Source: Conidiobolus incongruus B7586 (taxonomy: Eukaryota > Entomophthoromycota > Entomophthoromycetes > Entomophthorales > Conidiobolaceae). Taken from it: a DNA stretch of 24,577 nt. Numbering within the stretch: position 1 is the stretch's first letter; the number at the start of each line of letters is the position of its first letter. A program made the translations under genes and the position numbers. Shown one piece after another: positions 1-10,540 of this stretch. The notes beneath the pieces were generated by a model, which saw only the letters and a program-made list of their open reading frames with translations, was not told the origin of the DNA and did no database searches. The stretch is from the NCBI GenBank assembly GCA_000697335.1, contig JNEM01010475.1, forward strand, positions 1-24,577, given 5' to 3'.

Positions 1-474
1 ATTCCTTTAAATAAACACTTTATTGATAAGCAAATGTTAATTGTAGCAATGGATTATAATAGCATATGCTATTCTTATTTAGTTCTTAAAGGAAAATCCA
101 TTAATAATAAACTTTATATTTCTTTTTTAAATAAAACTATTTCTAATTGGTATTCTCAATATAATTTGAGAAGACCTATTATTTTGCATTATAATTGCAA
201 AATACATAAATCTAAAGTTGTAAAAAACTTTCTAATTAAAAATAACTGGAAAGAACTACCACATCCAGTATATTCCCTAGATTATAACCTATGTGATTAT
301 AATTGTTTTGGGCAATTAAAAAACCAGCTTGCAGGAAAGAAAATTTCTGCAGGAAAATTTAATTGGTTTGTGAAACATCAAATTTCAGTCTTTAATAAAA
401 AGAACTGTTTTTTAGGTGTTAGATCTTTGCCAAAAGTATGGCAAAAAGTTATTAGAAATAAAGGAAATTATTAA
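1..474 (+). mobile_element. mariner-type (Tc1/mariner, D34D) transposase, C-terminal remnant, open at left edge
   Basis: The frame is open from base 1 to the TAA at 472-474, about 157 codons; the ATG at 34 is internal. The residues match the C-terminal half of mariner transposases: a region like KVVKNFL, then NNW..LPHP.YS, then CDYN.FG.LKN.LAGK, and an ending like LP..WQKVI.N.G.Y. Mariner enzymes cut and paste DNA with a D,D,D triad. The first Asp would lie off the left edge. The second is Tyr (codon 190-192, in HYN where HDN is usual). The third Asp survives (295-297), exactly 35 codons later as D34D spacing requires. The element should therefore be inactive, although no stop interrupts the visible part. 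The 3' terminal inverted repeat is not recognisable; it may lie degenerate near 530-565. The opposite end is outside the window. Identification as mariner is firm; the degree of decay outside the window is unknown. Confidence 0.88.
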
Positions 475-1587
475 TTTTATATTATATATTTATTTTTACT
501 TTGTATATATTAAAATGTTTATTTTTTTTCAATTGCAAAAAATTCCCATTATTTAAATTACAAAGTAATAAAATATCAATTAACTCATTAATTAGAATTA
601 AATAATAAACAATACTTCATGATATTTCATAAGATTCACGCTTTTTTTTCAAAATACAAGATTGGATTTATAATGATGTTAAGAAAATAAAAAATAATTA
701 TTGAATATTGTTAATTTCAATTAGTATATATTATGTTAATAATTAGTTAAAAAATCATTATTCATAATTAACATGATATATCTATATATATATATGTTTC
801 AAGTTTAGTATTAAATAATTATATAATGACCCTTGTCGCATTGTGTTCCTTGGATAAACTGGAACAGAGTACCAGTCCTGAGAACAATCACAAAAATAAA
901 TCATTATGCAGTCACGCCTTCACAAACTCCTAAATACACTTTAAATACACCGGTGGCTTCTATCATAGAAGATCGGTTTTTGGTTTTACTAATCAAACTA
1001 TATCACTACAATCAATTATCCTCTTTTTCTATCTCCAGCACTTTCAAGAGTAACACTTCTATTCCAGCATGTTACTAAAGCTATCCTTTCACCCTATTAC
1101 AATTTATTATATTCAATTTACTTCTCAATTTGATTACAACTTTTATTTTATTCATCGTTGTATAACTTTATATTATGGAGTTCACTTGCTCTAATTCGCC
1201 TAATTTACAATTAGTTGCATATAATGTATCCAACTGTCTAGTTATTGCGACTCAACTGATCCTTGTGGCCCCTAGTGCTATAGCACACGAAGTCACATAT
1301 ATCTCTGACCATTGAGATGAAATCCTAGAGGTGGAAATGATGCCCATTGCTATTCTAACAATTTTGTTTATAATTGCTTAATAATGTCTAGATCATTTAA
1401 CTAGAACTGGATGTAGTTATATGTAAAATATAAGATCAATTTATTAAACTTCAAAGTGTGTTCAAAATGAAAGTTTATATTTTTCTATATGCAACTGTAA
1501 AATTAAAAGAAGAGACAATAAAAAAATTTGACATGGCAGATTAAAATATAATAAAAAATATAGATAAAATTTGAAAAATAAATAATC
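475..1587. other. intergenic gap with two GC-enriched islands
   Basis: Bases 475-820 are almost pure A/T with no supported gene. Two islands, about 830-1080 and 1170-1370, are clearly richer in G and C. An open frame across 833-1078 has no ATG at its start and no familiar motif, so I do not call it a gene. The islands hold short hairpins: CTTCTAT/ATAGAAG near 955-975, the palindrome GTGCTATAGCAC at 1275-1286, and ATCTC/GAGAT at 1301-1318. A structured non-coding RNA is possible. I looked for U1, U2, U3, U4, U6, SRP, RNase P and MRP consensus boxes on both strands by eye and found none I could defend. Confidence 0.3.
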
Positions 1588-1661
1588 CGCTCCCAGGTGG
1601 GCTTGAACCACCAACCTCCCGATTAACAGTCGGACGCGCTAGCCAATTGCGCCATGGAAGC
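1588..1661 (-). tRNA. tRNA-Asn (anticodon GTT)
   Basis: On the minus strand the 74 nt fold as a full cloverleaf. The acceptor stem pairs GCTTCCA with TGGGAGC (one G-T wobble) and the discriminator is G. The D arm is GCGC/GCGC, the anticodon stem TCCGA/TCGGG carries the loop CTGTTAA (anticodon GTT), and the T arm GGTGG/CCACC encloses TTCAAGC. No intron and no encoded CCA. The B box (GGTTCAAGCCC) is intact. A run of five T on the minus strand (A run at 1574-1578) just downstream fits RNA polymerase III termination. The 5' end faces CWC24, whose ATG lies about 150 bp away. Confidence 0.97.
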
Positions 1662-1808
1662 TAATGATGAGGTGATAAATTTGATTCAAAACATTATTTG
1701 TCCCATAACTTAAACATTGTTAAATTAATAATATTTTGGGTCCCTTATTTTGAGATTTATATCTTTATTTATTTCACTAAATCAATTTTTATTCATTATC
1801 TATTCAAT

Positions 1809-2844
1809 ATGTCTAACGATTCTGAACCAATTTTTAAAATTAATAAACGGAAGACTAAAAATATCAGAAAGCGAAAAGAAGAAGATATAGATGATGACGA
1901 CGATACAGTAATTATTCAATCGAATGTTAACAAACGAGAACGAAATCTTGATCCTTTTAATCCAAATTCTCAAGGAACTTCAAAAAAGCCTACCACCTTG
2001 AAAGACGATATCCACGTTTCTATTAAAGGGAAAGAATCCGATAAAATAGCAACAGATTTAAAGGACGAATTAGATCTTTCAATAGAAACAGAGCACACAC
2101 ATGATGGTCAAGCTATATTAGAAAAGAAAATCGCCGCTACAGAAAATCCTACTGCGGCAACTTCAAATTCTCTCTATCAAGGAAATGCTTCATATACCAG
2201 TTATATAAAAGGTAGAGAATCTGCTTCTGGAGGTATTGCTACTTCTAAACTTAGAGCTGGACCAACAAGAGCCCCAGCCCATTTGCGGGTGACCAGTCGA
2301 TTTGACTATCAACCTGACATATGTAAAGATTATAAAGGTATTTATCAATTATATTATTATTTATACCATTATATTGATATTTGTTGCAATATAGAAACTG
2401 GATTCTGTGGTTATGGTGATAGCTGTAAATTTTTACATGATCGTAGTGATTATAAGGCAGGATGGCAGCTTGAACGAGAGTGGGAAGAGATGCAAAATCA
2501 ACCAGAAGAAAACTATGAAATCAAATCTGATGAAGAGGAAGAATTGCCTTTTGCATGCTTTATTTGTAGAGAACCATTTACTAATCCTGTAGTTACGAAG
2601 TAAGTTTTTTAATTCAATTATTATAGAATTTTTTTGTTAATGTATTTTTAGGTGCAAGCATTACTTTTGTGAAAAATGCGCATTAAACCATTATAGTAAA
2701 ACTGCTAAATGCTATGTATGTAACGCGGCGACTGGAGGTATATTTAATGTTGCTAAAGAAATTTTAGAGAAGCAAAAGAAAATTACCAAGCCAGTTGAGC
2801 AAAATAGTGATGGAATTGAAATTGCTTCAGAAGATTCTAGTTAA
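1809..2844 (+). CDS. CWC24: pre-mRNA-splicing factor CWC24 (RNF113A-like): CCCH zinc finger plus RING
   Basis: Exons 1809-2337, 2395-2599 and 2652-2844 give 308 aa. The introns are 57 and 52 nt. The ATG at 1809 begins the conserved-looking acidic/basic leader; the open frame further upstream has no ATG and is hydrophobic, so I excluded it. Residues 1-160 are low complexity with K/R and D runs. A CCCH finger follows at about 172-191 (C-x8-C-x5-C-x3-H, with CGYGDSCKFLH), then a RING finger at about 231-268 starting CFIC and ending CYVC. This order, and the DYQPD lead-in, is diagnostic of CWC24/RNF113A. These proteins join the activated spliceosome and mask the 5' splice site before step one; the RING suggests ubiquitin ligase activity. 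The first intron splits the CCCH finger and has no in-frame stop. Family call is very safe; fungal and animal members have similar length. Confidence 0.95.
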
Positions 2845-3742
2845 TTTCAATTTAATTTATTAATATAAATAAATGCTTCTCTAACCACTTTTAATTATTT
2901 TAATTTTAATATTCAAGCATTATAACCATATTGATTGAGTATTTTCTCCTATTACAAATTTTATATTCTTTATGTATTTCTAAACTTTTCAATATCAATT
3001 TATATGTCCATGCTAAAGAAATAACGAATATAATATTTAGTTGTTATATGTGTAATAATTAAAAATAATAGTATAAAATAGTTACTGAAATTTGCGTCAT
3101 ATTTGATTTTATATAATAGACTAGTGATTTGTTTAATAATATAATTGAATATCCAATCAATTCTAGAGAATTGTTTGGCTGAAATTATATTAAAAATGAT
3201 ATAATCAAATTCATTTTTTGAAACAAAGTTGTTAACACCCAATTATATAGTTAATAATGTCAATTATTTACAAAATGAAATGTGAGAATTAGATTTAAAT
3301 ACAATTCTGATCCTTGACAATTCAAATTTCTTTATACTAATAAATGAATATTTATAATTATAATCATTAGCTTATAGTATTATTAAATTGATGAAAAAAA
3401 TAATACCCATTGATTGATGTATTAATTTTTTATTTTATATTTTCATTTATCTTTCATCAGAAAATTATAATTCGAGGATTTACTAATATACTCAGTAAAA
3501 TAAATGAAATTATAAAAGTTTATAATTAAATTATACTGCTAATATCCATTCATTAATTCTATAATATAAATCAAGAATAAATAATGAATGGTTTTCGTTA
3601 ATAAAGTGTTTTGTTCAGCCTTATCATTTTAAGTATAGAAATTTTATTTGGAATCCCATAAATAATTAATTAAGGAGAAAAAAATATAAATTGATCTTAC
3701 CTCTTTTTGAAATCCTTTTAATTTATTGTTTAATTAGTTAAA
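2845..3742. other. AT-rich intergenic region between CWC24 and BRX1
   Basis: About 900 bp, mostly A/T, between two genes read in the same direction. It should contain the CWC24 3' end and BRX1 promoter. A short open frame on the minus strand (3000-3242) has no homology I recognise and has the composition of the surrounding non-coding DNA. Nothing else is supported. Confidence 0.6.
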
Positions 3743-4749
3743 ATGGCTTCACTATTTAAAAAACAATTAAAAAAAGAAAATTTAAAAAAGAAGAAAATTG
3801 ATGAAGAGCTTTCTGATGAAGAAGAAGATATTCAAGAAATCCAAGCTCCTACCGAAAAACTCATTTATAAACAAAGGGTTTTAATTCTCTGTTCTCGAGG
3901 TATCACCTATAGGTAATATCCTTTTATCTTTAGGTATTTTATTTTGACTTATCATTTTACAGACATAGGCATTTAATGAATGATCTTGAAGTTCTAATGC
4001 CCCACTCAAAGAAAGGTAAAATATCAATGTTATATCTATTAACAATAATTAACACATTTTATCATCTAGATTCCAAATTAGATAGCAAACATAACTTGGG
4101 ATTACTCAACGAATTAGCTGAAATGAACAATTGCAATAACTGTTTGTATTTTGAAGCTCGTAAAGGAACTGACTTGTATTTGTGGATTTCCAAGACTCCT
4201 AATGGACCCAGTGCCAAATTCCATATTCAAAATATTCATACCATGTCCGAGCTTAAGTTGACTGGAAATTGCTTAAAGGGCTCTAGGCCTCTTTTAAGCT
4301 TTGATGCCTTATTCGATTCAGCACCTCATTTCAAAGTGCTCAAAGAGATGTTTATTCAAACTTTCGGAGTTCCCAAAACCTCTAGAAAGATCAAGCCCTT
4401 CATAGATCGTATTTACTCCTTCAGTATAGTCGACAATCGTGTATGGTTCCGCCATTACCAAATTGTCGAAAATGACCCAACTGAGCAAGCTAGGACTGGT
4501 AAAAAGACCACACTGGTGGAAATCGGGCCTAGATTCTGTATGAATTTGATTCGTATTTTCGAGGGCAGTTTCCGTGGTACTACTATTTATGACAATCCTT
4601 TGTATGTATCGCCCAATATGATTCGTGCTAGCTTGAGAAGAGAATCTATCAAGAAGTACCAAAACCGCAAACAAGCCGAATCATCTCGTCAAGAATATCT
4701 TAAACAGAATCCCATTCCTAAGAATCCTTTAGAAGGATCTTTTGCTTAA
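3743..4749 (+). CDS. BRX1: ribosome biogenesis protein BRX1 (Brix domain)
   Basis: Exons 3743-3912, 3963-4015 and 4070-4749 give 300 aa, close to yeast Brx1 (291 aa). The introns are 50 and 54 nt. The start at 3743 opens a lysine/glutamate-rich nucleolar leader. The Brix domain starts near residue 40 with RVLILCSRG and RHLMNDL, then DSKLDSK, LNELAEMNNCNN and FEARK, and includes GNCLKGSRP, FGVPK and the sigma70-like GPRFCMNLIRI motif near the C-terminus. BRX1 binds pre-60S particles in the nucleolus and is needed for 25S/5.8S rRNA maturation. The second intron is a multiple of three without an in-frame stop; comparison with the family (HSKK followed directly by DSKLDSK) shows it must be removed. 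A minus-strand open frame at 4318-4674 is only the shadow of this conserved gene. Confidence 0.96.
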
Positions 4750-7259
4750 TATCAAATTCACAGATTTTATTTTGCTTTAATGACCTAATAAATTTCATAG
4801 TATAGATGAAATTCACATTTTATTACATTTGTTTATCATATAACACAATTTACAATCAACATTAAATGCCAATTTGAAGATAAATCTATCATTCTTTCGG
4901 AATATCTATCAAATGGATAGAATTATATTTGATTAATAGCAATCTAAACTTTTCATCATAAATATTTCAATTAATCAAATCATGATATAGTATAGATTGA
5001 GATTTTTTAAATAATATTTGTAACTTGAATATAATATTCAAGTTAATTTAAATAGTATAAATAAATATCATTTTTTTACTATATTTGAGCAATATTATCT
5101 AATTATATTCCATTTTCTGTGTATTATATATATTGCGCCTTTGAATTTCTTTAATTGTAAGATAAATTAGTCTCTAATCAATTCATTTTATCACCTTGAA
5201 CGAAATAATTTTTAATATATATTACGAAATTTCTTTTTTAACCATGACTTTTCCTTCAGAATTCTCTATACTAACTTTAGTATATTATTTTTCATTCTTT
5301 CTCTTATGACTCAAATATACTCTTAAATAAAATGCTAGTGCTGACTATAAAATATCCTAACCCAAAGACTACATTTATCAACGTAAACATTATTACCATA
5401 CCTAATTTTGCTGTAATACATATAAAGTAATATATTTTGATACAAGTATTTCAATTTGTATGACCATATAAATATGATGTATAATGACAAAAAAATTAAT
5501 TATTAATATCTTATATGAAAATAAGTAGATACATACATGTATATAATAGGAAATGACTTATTTTTAAGAAAACATTTTAAATTAATTTTTAGTAATATAA
5601 ATATTAAAAATAATTTTCAGCTAATTATTTAAAATTACAAAATATATTAAAAACGTGAAGAGAAATAAAGATATCGCCATATAATTAAAATAAATGGAGA
5701 TACAACCATAATATTATTATAAATCATGGTTAATCTAATATATAATAATCTTAGAAAATCGCTTATAATTACAACAAAACAAAAATTCAAACTAATTTCA
5801 TTTATTCAATTAAAACAAATTTTTCATATTGATATGAAGTTATAGTAGAATTTGAATTTTAAATATATTTCAGTAATTATTAAATAAGGCTTTTTTTTGA
5901 AAAATCAATGCATTTGATGTTTAATATAATAAAAATATATATTATTTGTTGTAAAATCTTTAACATTAAATCTATCCTAATTATATTATAGAATAAATTA
6001 TTTTAGATGTAAACCTATATATTGAAATTGTAAATACATTATAACATTAAAATATAAATTGTATTAGCACAGTGTGATGAATATATTTAATGTCTTTATC
6101 CCTATAATTAAAAATATTCACACATTGGGGTGATTCAATTTATTATTATTCAATGGTGTTACATTAAATTCAAGGGATTGATTTAATTTTTATTATTTTA
6201 TCTTGAGGCAAATTTAATATATACTAGAAATAGAGAAATTAAGTATCAATAGGATAATTTATTTAATTATTCATTATATAATCATTAAAAATAAAGTATG
6301 AATAAAAAGCTTTATATTATTAAAATTTAATCTTTCAATGAGGCCCTTAATCAATATTAGAAATAAATAGAATATTGAAGTATTATATGATTATACCGAT
6401 TAAATGAAATCGGAGTGATGCTCTAACTCTTCGTATTACAGCTTGATAATTATGTAATAGATGGTATCTAATATTTGATTATACCTTATACCTTATGTAT
6501 TATATAGTGATTAATCTTTAATAATTACTAATTAAATTAGGTATGTGAAACATATTTATAGCACCATTTAATGGTTTACGCTAGTATTATAAAAGTGAAA
6601 TTTATAAGCAACACGATATATATATAATTTGTACTTTCAATTCAGTGTTGTATAGAACTGGATTTGAATAATGCATTAGAATAAGAAATGATAACAATTC
6701 TGTATATTTTGAGATGGAATAAATTGTGATTAAATTAATAATTGATAAATTATTGGATGAATAAAATGAGATTAATCTAATAAAACTTACAGTATATATA
6801 TTGTCAAAATAGTAACAGTATCCAATTCAATTGGTAATAGGAAATATAGATTTTGTTTTCTCAAATAATTATGATTTACAAATTAATTACGTTGACAATT
6901 TTAGACTGATTAAGATGGAATAATCCCACAAATTCTAGTAGCATCTTAATTCCATAGTCTTTATTTTGAATTTCCAACTCGATTTCAGCTTATTCAATTC
7001 ATTTCCATACTCAGTCAAAAGGTATAGAACTGTACAATTACCAGCACAATAAAAAAATAAAAAATAAGCTTTAATATTTACTTTCTAAACTGTGTAATTT
7101 CGCCAAAACTGATCTGTGGACTTTATTTTTAGAAAATCAATTCAATCTTTAAATTTCCTGTTATTTCTTTCGAAGTTTATTTTTCTTATATTTTCAACTT
7201 CCACTGAAGGATAATACAAAGCATATTTTTATTCTATCCCCTCAGTCTAAGGTCAATTT
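4750..7259. other. long AT-rich intergenic region (2.5 kb) upstream of CCR4
   Basis: The largest gene-free stretch in the window. It is dominated by A/T and has no open frame with recognisable homology and no convincing tandem repeat. One local island at about 6390-6450 is richer in G/C and holds a hairpin, CCGATT/AATCGG with a six-base loop (6396-6413). The final 250 bp, with pyrimidine-rich tracts before the ATG at 7260, probably hold the CCR4 promoter and 5' UTR; I cannot place its transcription start. Confidence 0.55.
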
Positions 7260-9444
7260 ATGCATCATCAGACCAACGGACAAAACTCTGGGGGGTATTC
7301 CAACAACAAGAACTACGGGAGTGGAGTCCCCCCTAATTACTCCAACCCCAATTATACTATGCAACATTATATGCTCTATGGTATCGGCCCTAACCAGGCT
7401 GCAAATCCCCATTTACAAAATCCTCTTACTTCCAACTCCTCCTCACCAACTCAAACAATGCATCTATCCAACACCTCCACCAATTCTTTGAATGCTTATG
7501 CTAATAATTACACTCAACAAGCTCAAGCTCAACTTTACAGCACTTTAGCTCAGCAGCAAGCAAATTCGCAAATTAGCCGCTATCTCCAAAGTTCTGGAAA
7601 ACCCTCTGCTTTGAATTCTGTATTTTCTGCTTTGCCTCTAGCTCATCTTAATCAACAAGATTCTCGTCCCCATTTACATTCTTCTATTTCCACACTTGCT
7701 TCCTCCCAATACCCTATGACCCCTTTTGCTAAAGAAATGCTAGAACGTCACAATCGCTCTAAACAGAATGCTACCATGCATGCTCATGCAAAAGCCAATC
7801 GACTCGACAAAAGCTCTGAATTGAGTGAACCTCATCTTTGGACTGAACTTGATGTTGGAGGTGTTGGCATCAAAAATATCAGTTTGGATACATTCAATTT
7901 AACCCATTTGACTGCTCTTTATCTTTGCCACAATGTTATAACCTATCTTCCGCCCGAGATTTCTAAGCTGACAAATTTGGTAAAGTTAGATGTTAGCAAC
8001 AATAGGCTTACGGTTATTCCCCCAGAATTAGGTAGATTAGTCTGTCTTAAAGAGCTATTGCTATTTGATAATTCGATTGCACACATTCCTACGGCGCTTG
8101 GCACATTGTACAAGTTAGAATTCCTGGGATTAGAAGGCAACCCTATTGGTGAACCTTTAGCGAGTATGCTTTTGAAAGAAGGTACATCTGCTGTCATTAG
8201 CTACTTAAGAGACAATTCCGAGTTTGGAGAGCCCCCTCCATCTAGAAATTGGATTCAGGTGGAATCCGTTGGAGCTTCCGGAGCTGATAATGAATCTGAA
8301 CGTGTTCGATTAATGAGCTACAATATTCTTTCTGACCAGTATGCTACCCCTTCTCACTATGGATACACCCCATCTTGGGCACTTAACTGGAACAGCCGAA
8401 AGGATCTAATTTTGCAAGAAATTTCTGTTAGAGATTGCGATATTATTTGTCTCCAAGAAGTTGAGCAAAGCCAGTATGAAGAATTATTCCGACCAGAGCT
8501 AGACCGTGCAGGTTATGATAGTATCTTTTGGATTAAAACTCGTGCTAAAACTATGTCTGAGCAGGAGCGTGCTAAAGTGGATGGATGCGCTACATTCTGG
8601 CGCAAATCACAATTTAAAAAACTGGAAGCTAAAATCGTTGAATTCGGTTCATATGCGATGTCTAGCTCTCATTTTGGTAAGACCGATACTCTATTCAGCC
8701 GTTTCTTTAATAAAGATAACGTGGGTGGGATTGTCATTTTGGAAAGCATCGGAAAAGGCACTAAAATGGCAATTGCCAATACTCACTTACATTGGGACCC
8801 TGCTTGTAGCGATGTAAAACTCGTCCAGATTGCCATCTTCACAAGCGAAATAGAAAAAACCATTCAAGCATATTTGCCAGACAAAAAGACCCCTATCAAT
8901 CGTTTCCCGGTTATTCTATGCGGTGATTTTAATTCTCTTCCAACTTCAGGAGTGTGTGAATATTTAACTAAAGGATTTATTGCCGCTGACCATCAAGATT
9001 TTAACGGACACCAGTATGGTTCCTTTGCAGCTAACGGACTTTCTCATAAGCTTAGTCTCAAGTCTGCTTATTCTGAAAGCACTGATCTTTCATTTACTAA
9101 CTTTACTCCTACTTTTAAAGCTGTTATTGATTATATATGGTACAGTCCATCATGCTTTACGGTGACTGGCAACTTGGGAGGTATTAGTTCCGAATATGCC
9201 GACAAGTTTGTTGGATTTCCAAATCAGCATATGCCATCTGATCACATCAGCTTGGTTTCTGAGTTGATACTCAAGTCACCCACCAAATTGCCACATAACC
9301 CTCCTGTATATCCAGTAAAATCATCAGGTAAATAGTTCTATTTTCACATATTCATTGTCTATTAACCTCAACTTAATAGGTACTTTTACACCTAAGCGTA
9401 ATCATCATGGTTCTAACAATGCCAACAATAACAAGTATCAGTAA
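7260..9444 (+). CDS. CCR4: CCR4 deadenylase of the CCR4-NOT complex (LRR plus EEP nuclease)
   Basis: Exons 7260-9327 and 9380-9444 (52-nt intron) give 710 aa. Residues 1-180 are rich in Q, N, S and H, as in fungal Ccr4. Leucine-rich repeats lie at about 195-300 (LTALYLCHN, LVKLDVSNNRL, LEFLGLEGNP), the surface that binds the CAF1/POP2 side of the complex. The exonuclease-endonuclease-phosphatase domain spans about 345-670: it starts LMSYNILSDQY, has the catalytic Glu in CLQEVE (about 400), CGDFNS (about 555) and the catalytic His in SDHISLV (about 661). The enzyme shortens poly(A) tails with Mg2+. The second exon adds only a short basic, N/H-rich tail. If the intron were kept, the frame would stop within five codons of the donor. 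The start at 7260 is the first ATG of a continuously coding frame; 5' UTR introns are not excluded. Confidence 0.96.
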
Positions 9445-10540
9445 AAAAATCTACCATAACTCATTTTTTTATCACAGCTCTCATTTTTTCTTTGATTGAT
9501 TCAATGCTTTTGTGATTTATCATTTTATTTTATGTTTCAAATTTATTTTTACATTTAGGACCTAATCAAAACACTACCAATTCAAATCTTCAAGTCACAT
9601 CATATTTTACCATGTTGTATTCATTAACTACTTATCCAACTCGATATCTATATATTTGTATATTTAATAACAATGTGACAGTACGCTGTATCAATTTATT
9701 TTCAAAATTTTAATCGCTACTTTATTTAGCACTATACAATAATTATAGTTTTAATTCTTTAGAATAATAACATTGATTTACATTCTTTTTCTCATTTAAT
9801 TTAGCATTTAAAATGTTATAAACCTTTCAACTTTCAACTTGCAAATATATACACATATTATTTGTCATATTAACTTTGGAATTGAGTGTAAATAAATATT
9901 AGGAGTGAGCAATATTAACATTTAAAAAATACGCTTATTTATATTATTTTGATAGATACATAATTGATAGTGTTTGCTATCCGTTATTTGATTATCAGAT
10001 TGTTAAACTTGATTTATCAAAGAAAAAAAATTAAATTTGACATTTTATAAATTATGATAATTCTGTATATTAACATTATCCATATATTTAAAAATGTCAT
10101 CTAAAATATTTAACTTGAAATATTTGATTAAATCTAAAATCAGCCAATATGATTAAAATTTACAAAAATTATTGAAATAAAATTTTAATAATGATAAATT
10201 AAATTAAAATATTCAATATTAACTAAATATATTACTATTATATAAAATTTATTCCAAATTATTGATTGATATCAATAATTGAAATTAACATTATTTATTT
10301 GAATATTTTAATTTTATATATTTAATTAAACTAAGAAAACAATATCATAGCCTTTATTATCTTTAATATAATATACTAATAGCTATGAAATATATTTCAT
10401 TGGGTTCACTTTGATAATTTAAACATCAGTAACAAAATTTAGACATAATATGATCGTAAACAGTGATAAAAAATTAGTAATATATGATATAAAGATCAAT
10501 AAAAAATAATTGGTTAAGGTGAATAAAGTTTAATAAAATA
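9445..10540. other. intergenic region between convergent CCR4 and VPS5
   Basis: This 1.1 kb separates the 3' ends of two convergent genes. The first 300 bp are T-rich and probably CCR4 3' UTR and downstream sequence. No open frame with homology is present. A perfect hairpin lies at 10257-10280. Confidence 0.6.
10257..10280. repeat. perfect 10-bp inverted repeat with 4-nt loop
   Basis: AATTATTGAT at 10257-10266 and its exact reverse complement ATCAATAATT at 10271-10280 flank the loop TGAT. It lies between the 3' ends of convergent genes. In DNA this rich in A/T such a palindrome can arise by chance, so no function is claimed. Confidence 0.6.

Noticed and set aside
475-600. 3' terminal inverted repeat of the mariner remnant
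   Set aside because: A run near 530-565 vaguely recalls mariner ends, but the other end is outside the window, so pairing cannot be shown.
833-1078. 81-codon open frame on the plus strand
   Set aside because: It does not begin with ATG, has no recognisable motif, and lies in a region better explained as non-coding.
3000-3242. 80-codon minus-strand open frame
   Set aside because: Composition matches flanking intergenic A/T; residues are biased to I, F, Y, N and K as random translation of such DNA gives.
4318-4674. 118-codon minus-strand frame
   Set aside because: Lies wholly opposite the conserved Brix domain of BRX1; a shadow frame.
9441-9570. Alternative last exon of CCR4 using the GT in CAGTAA and the AG before GACCTAA
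   Set aside because: It would end in ACC TAA at once, changing the protein end by one residue, and would need a longer intron than any other in the window. It is an unneeded complication.
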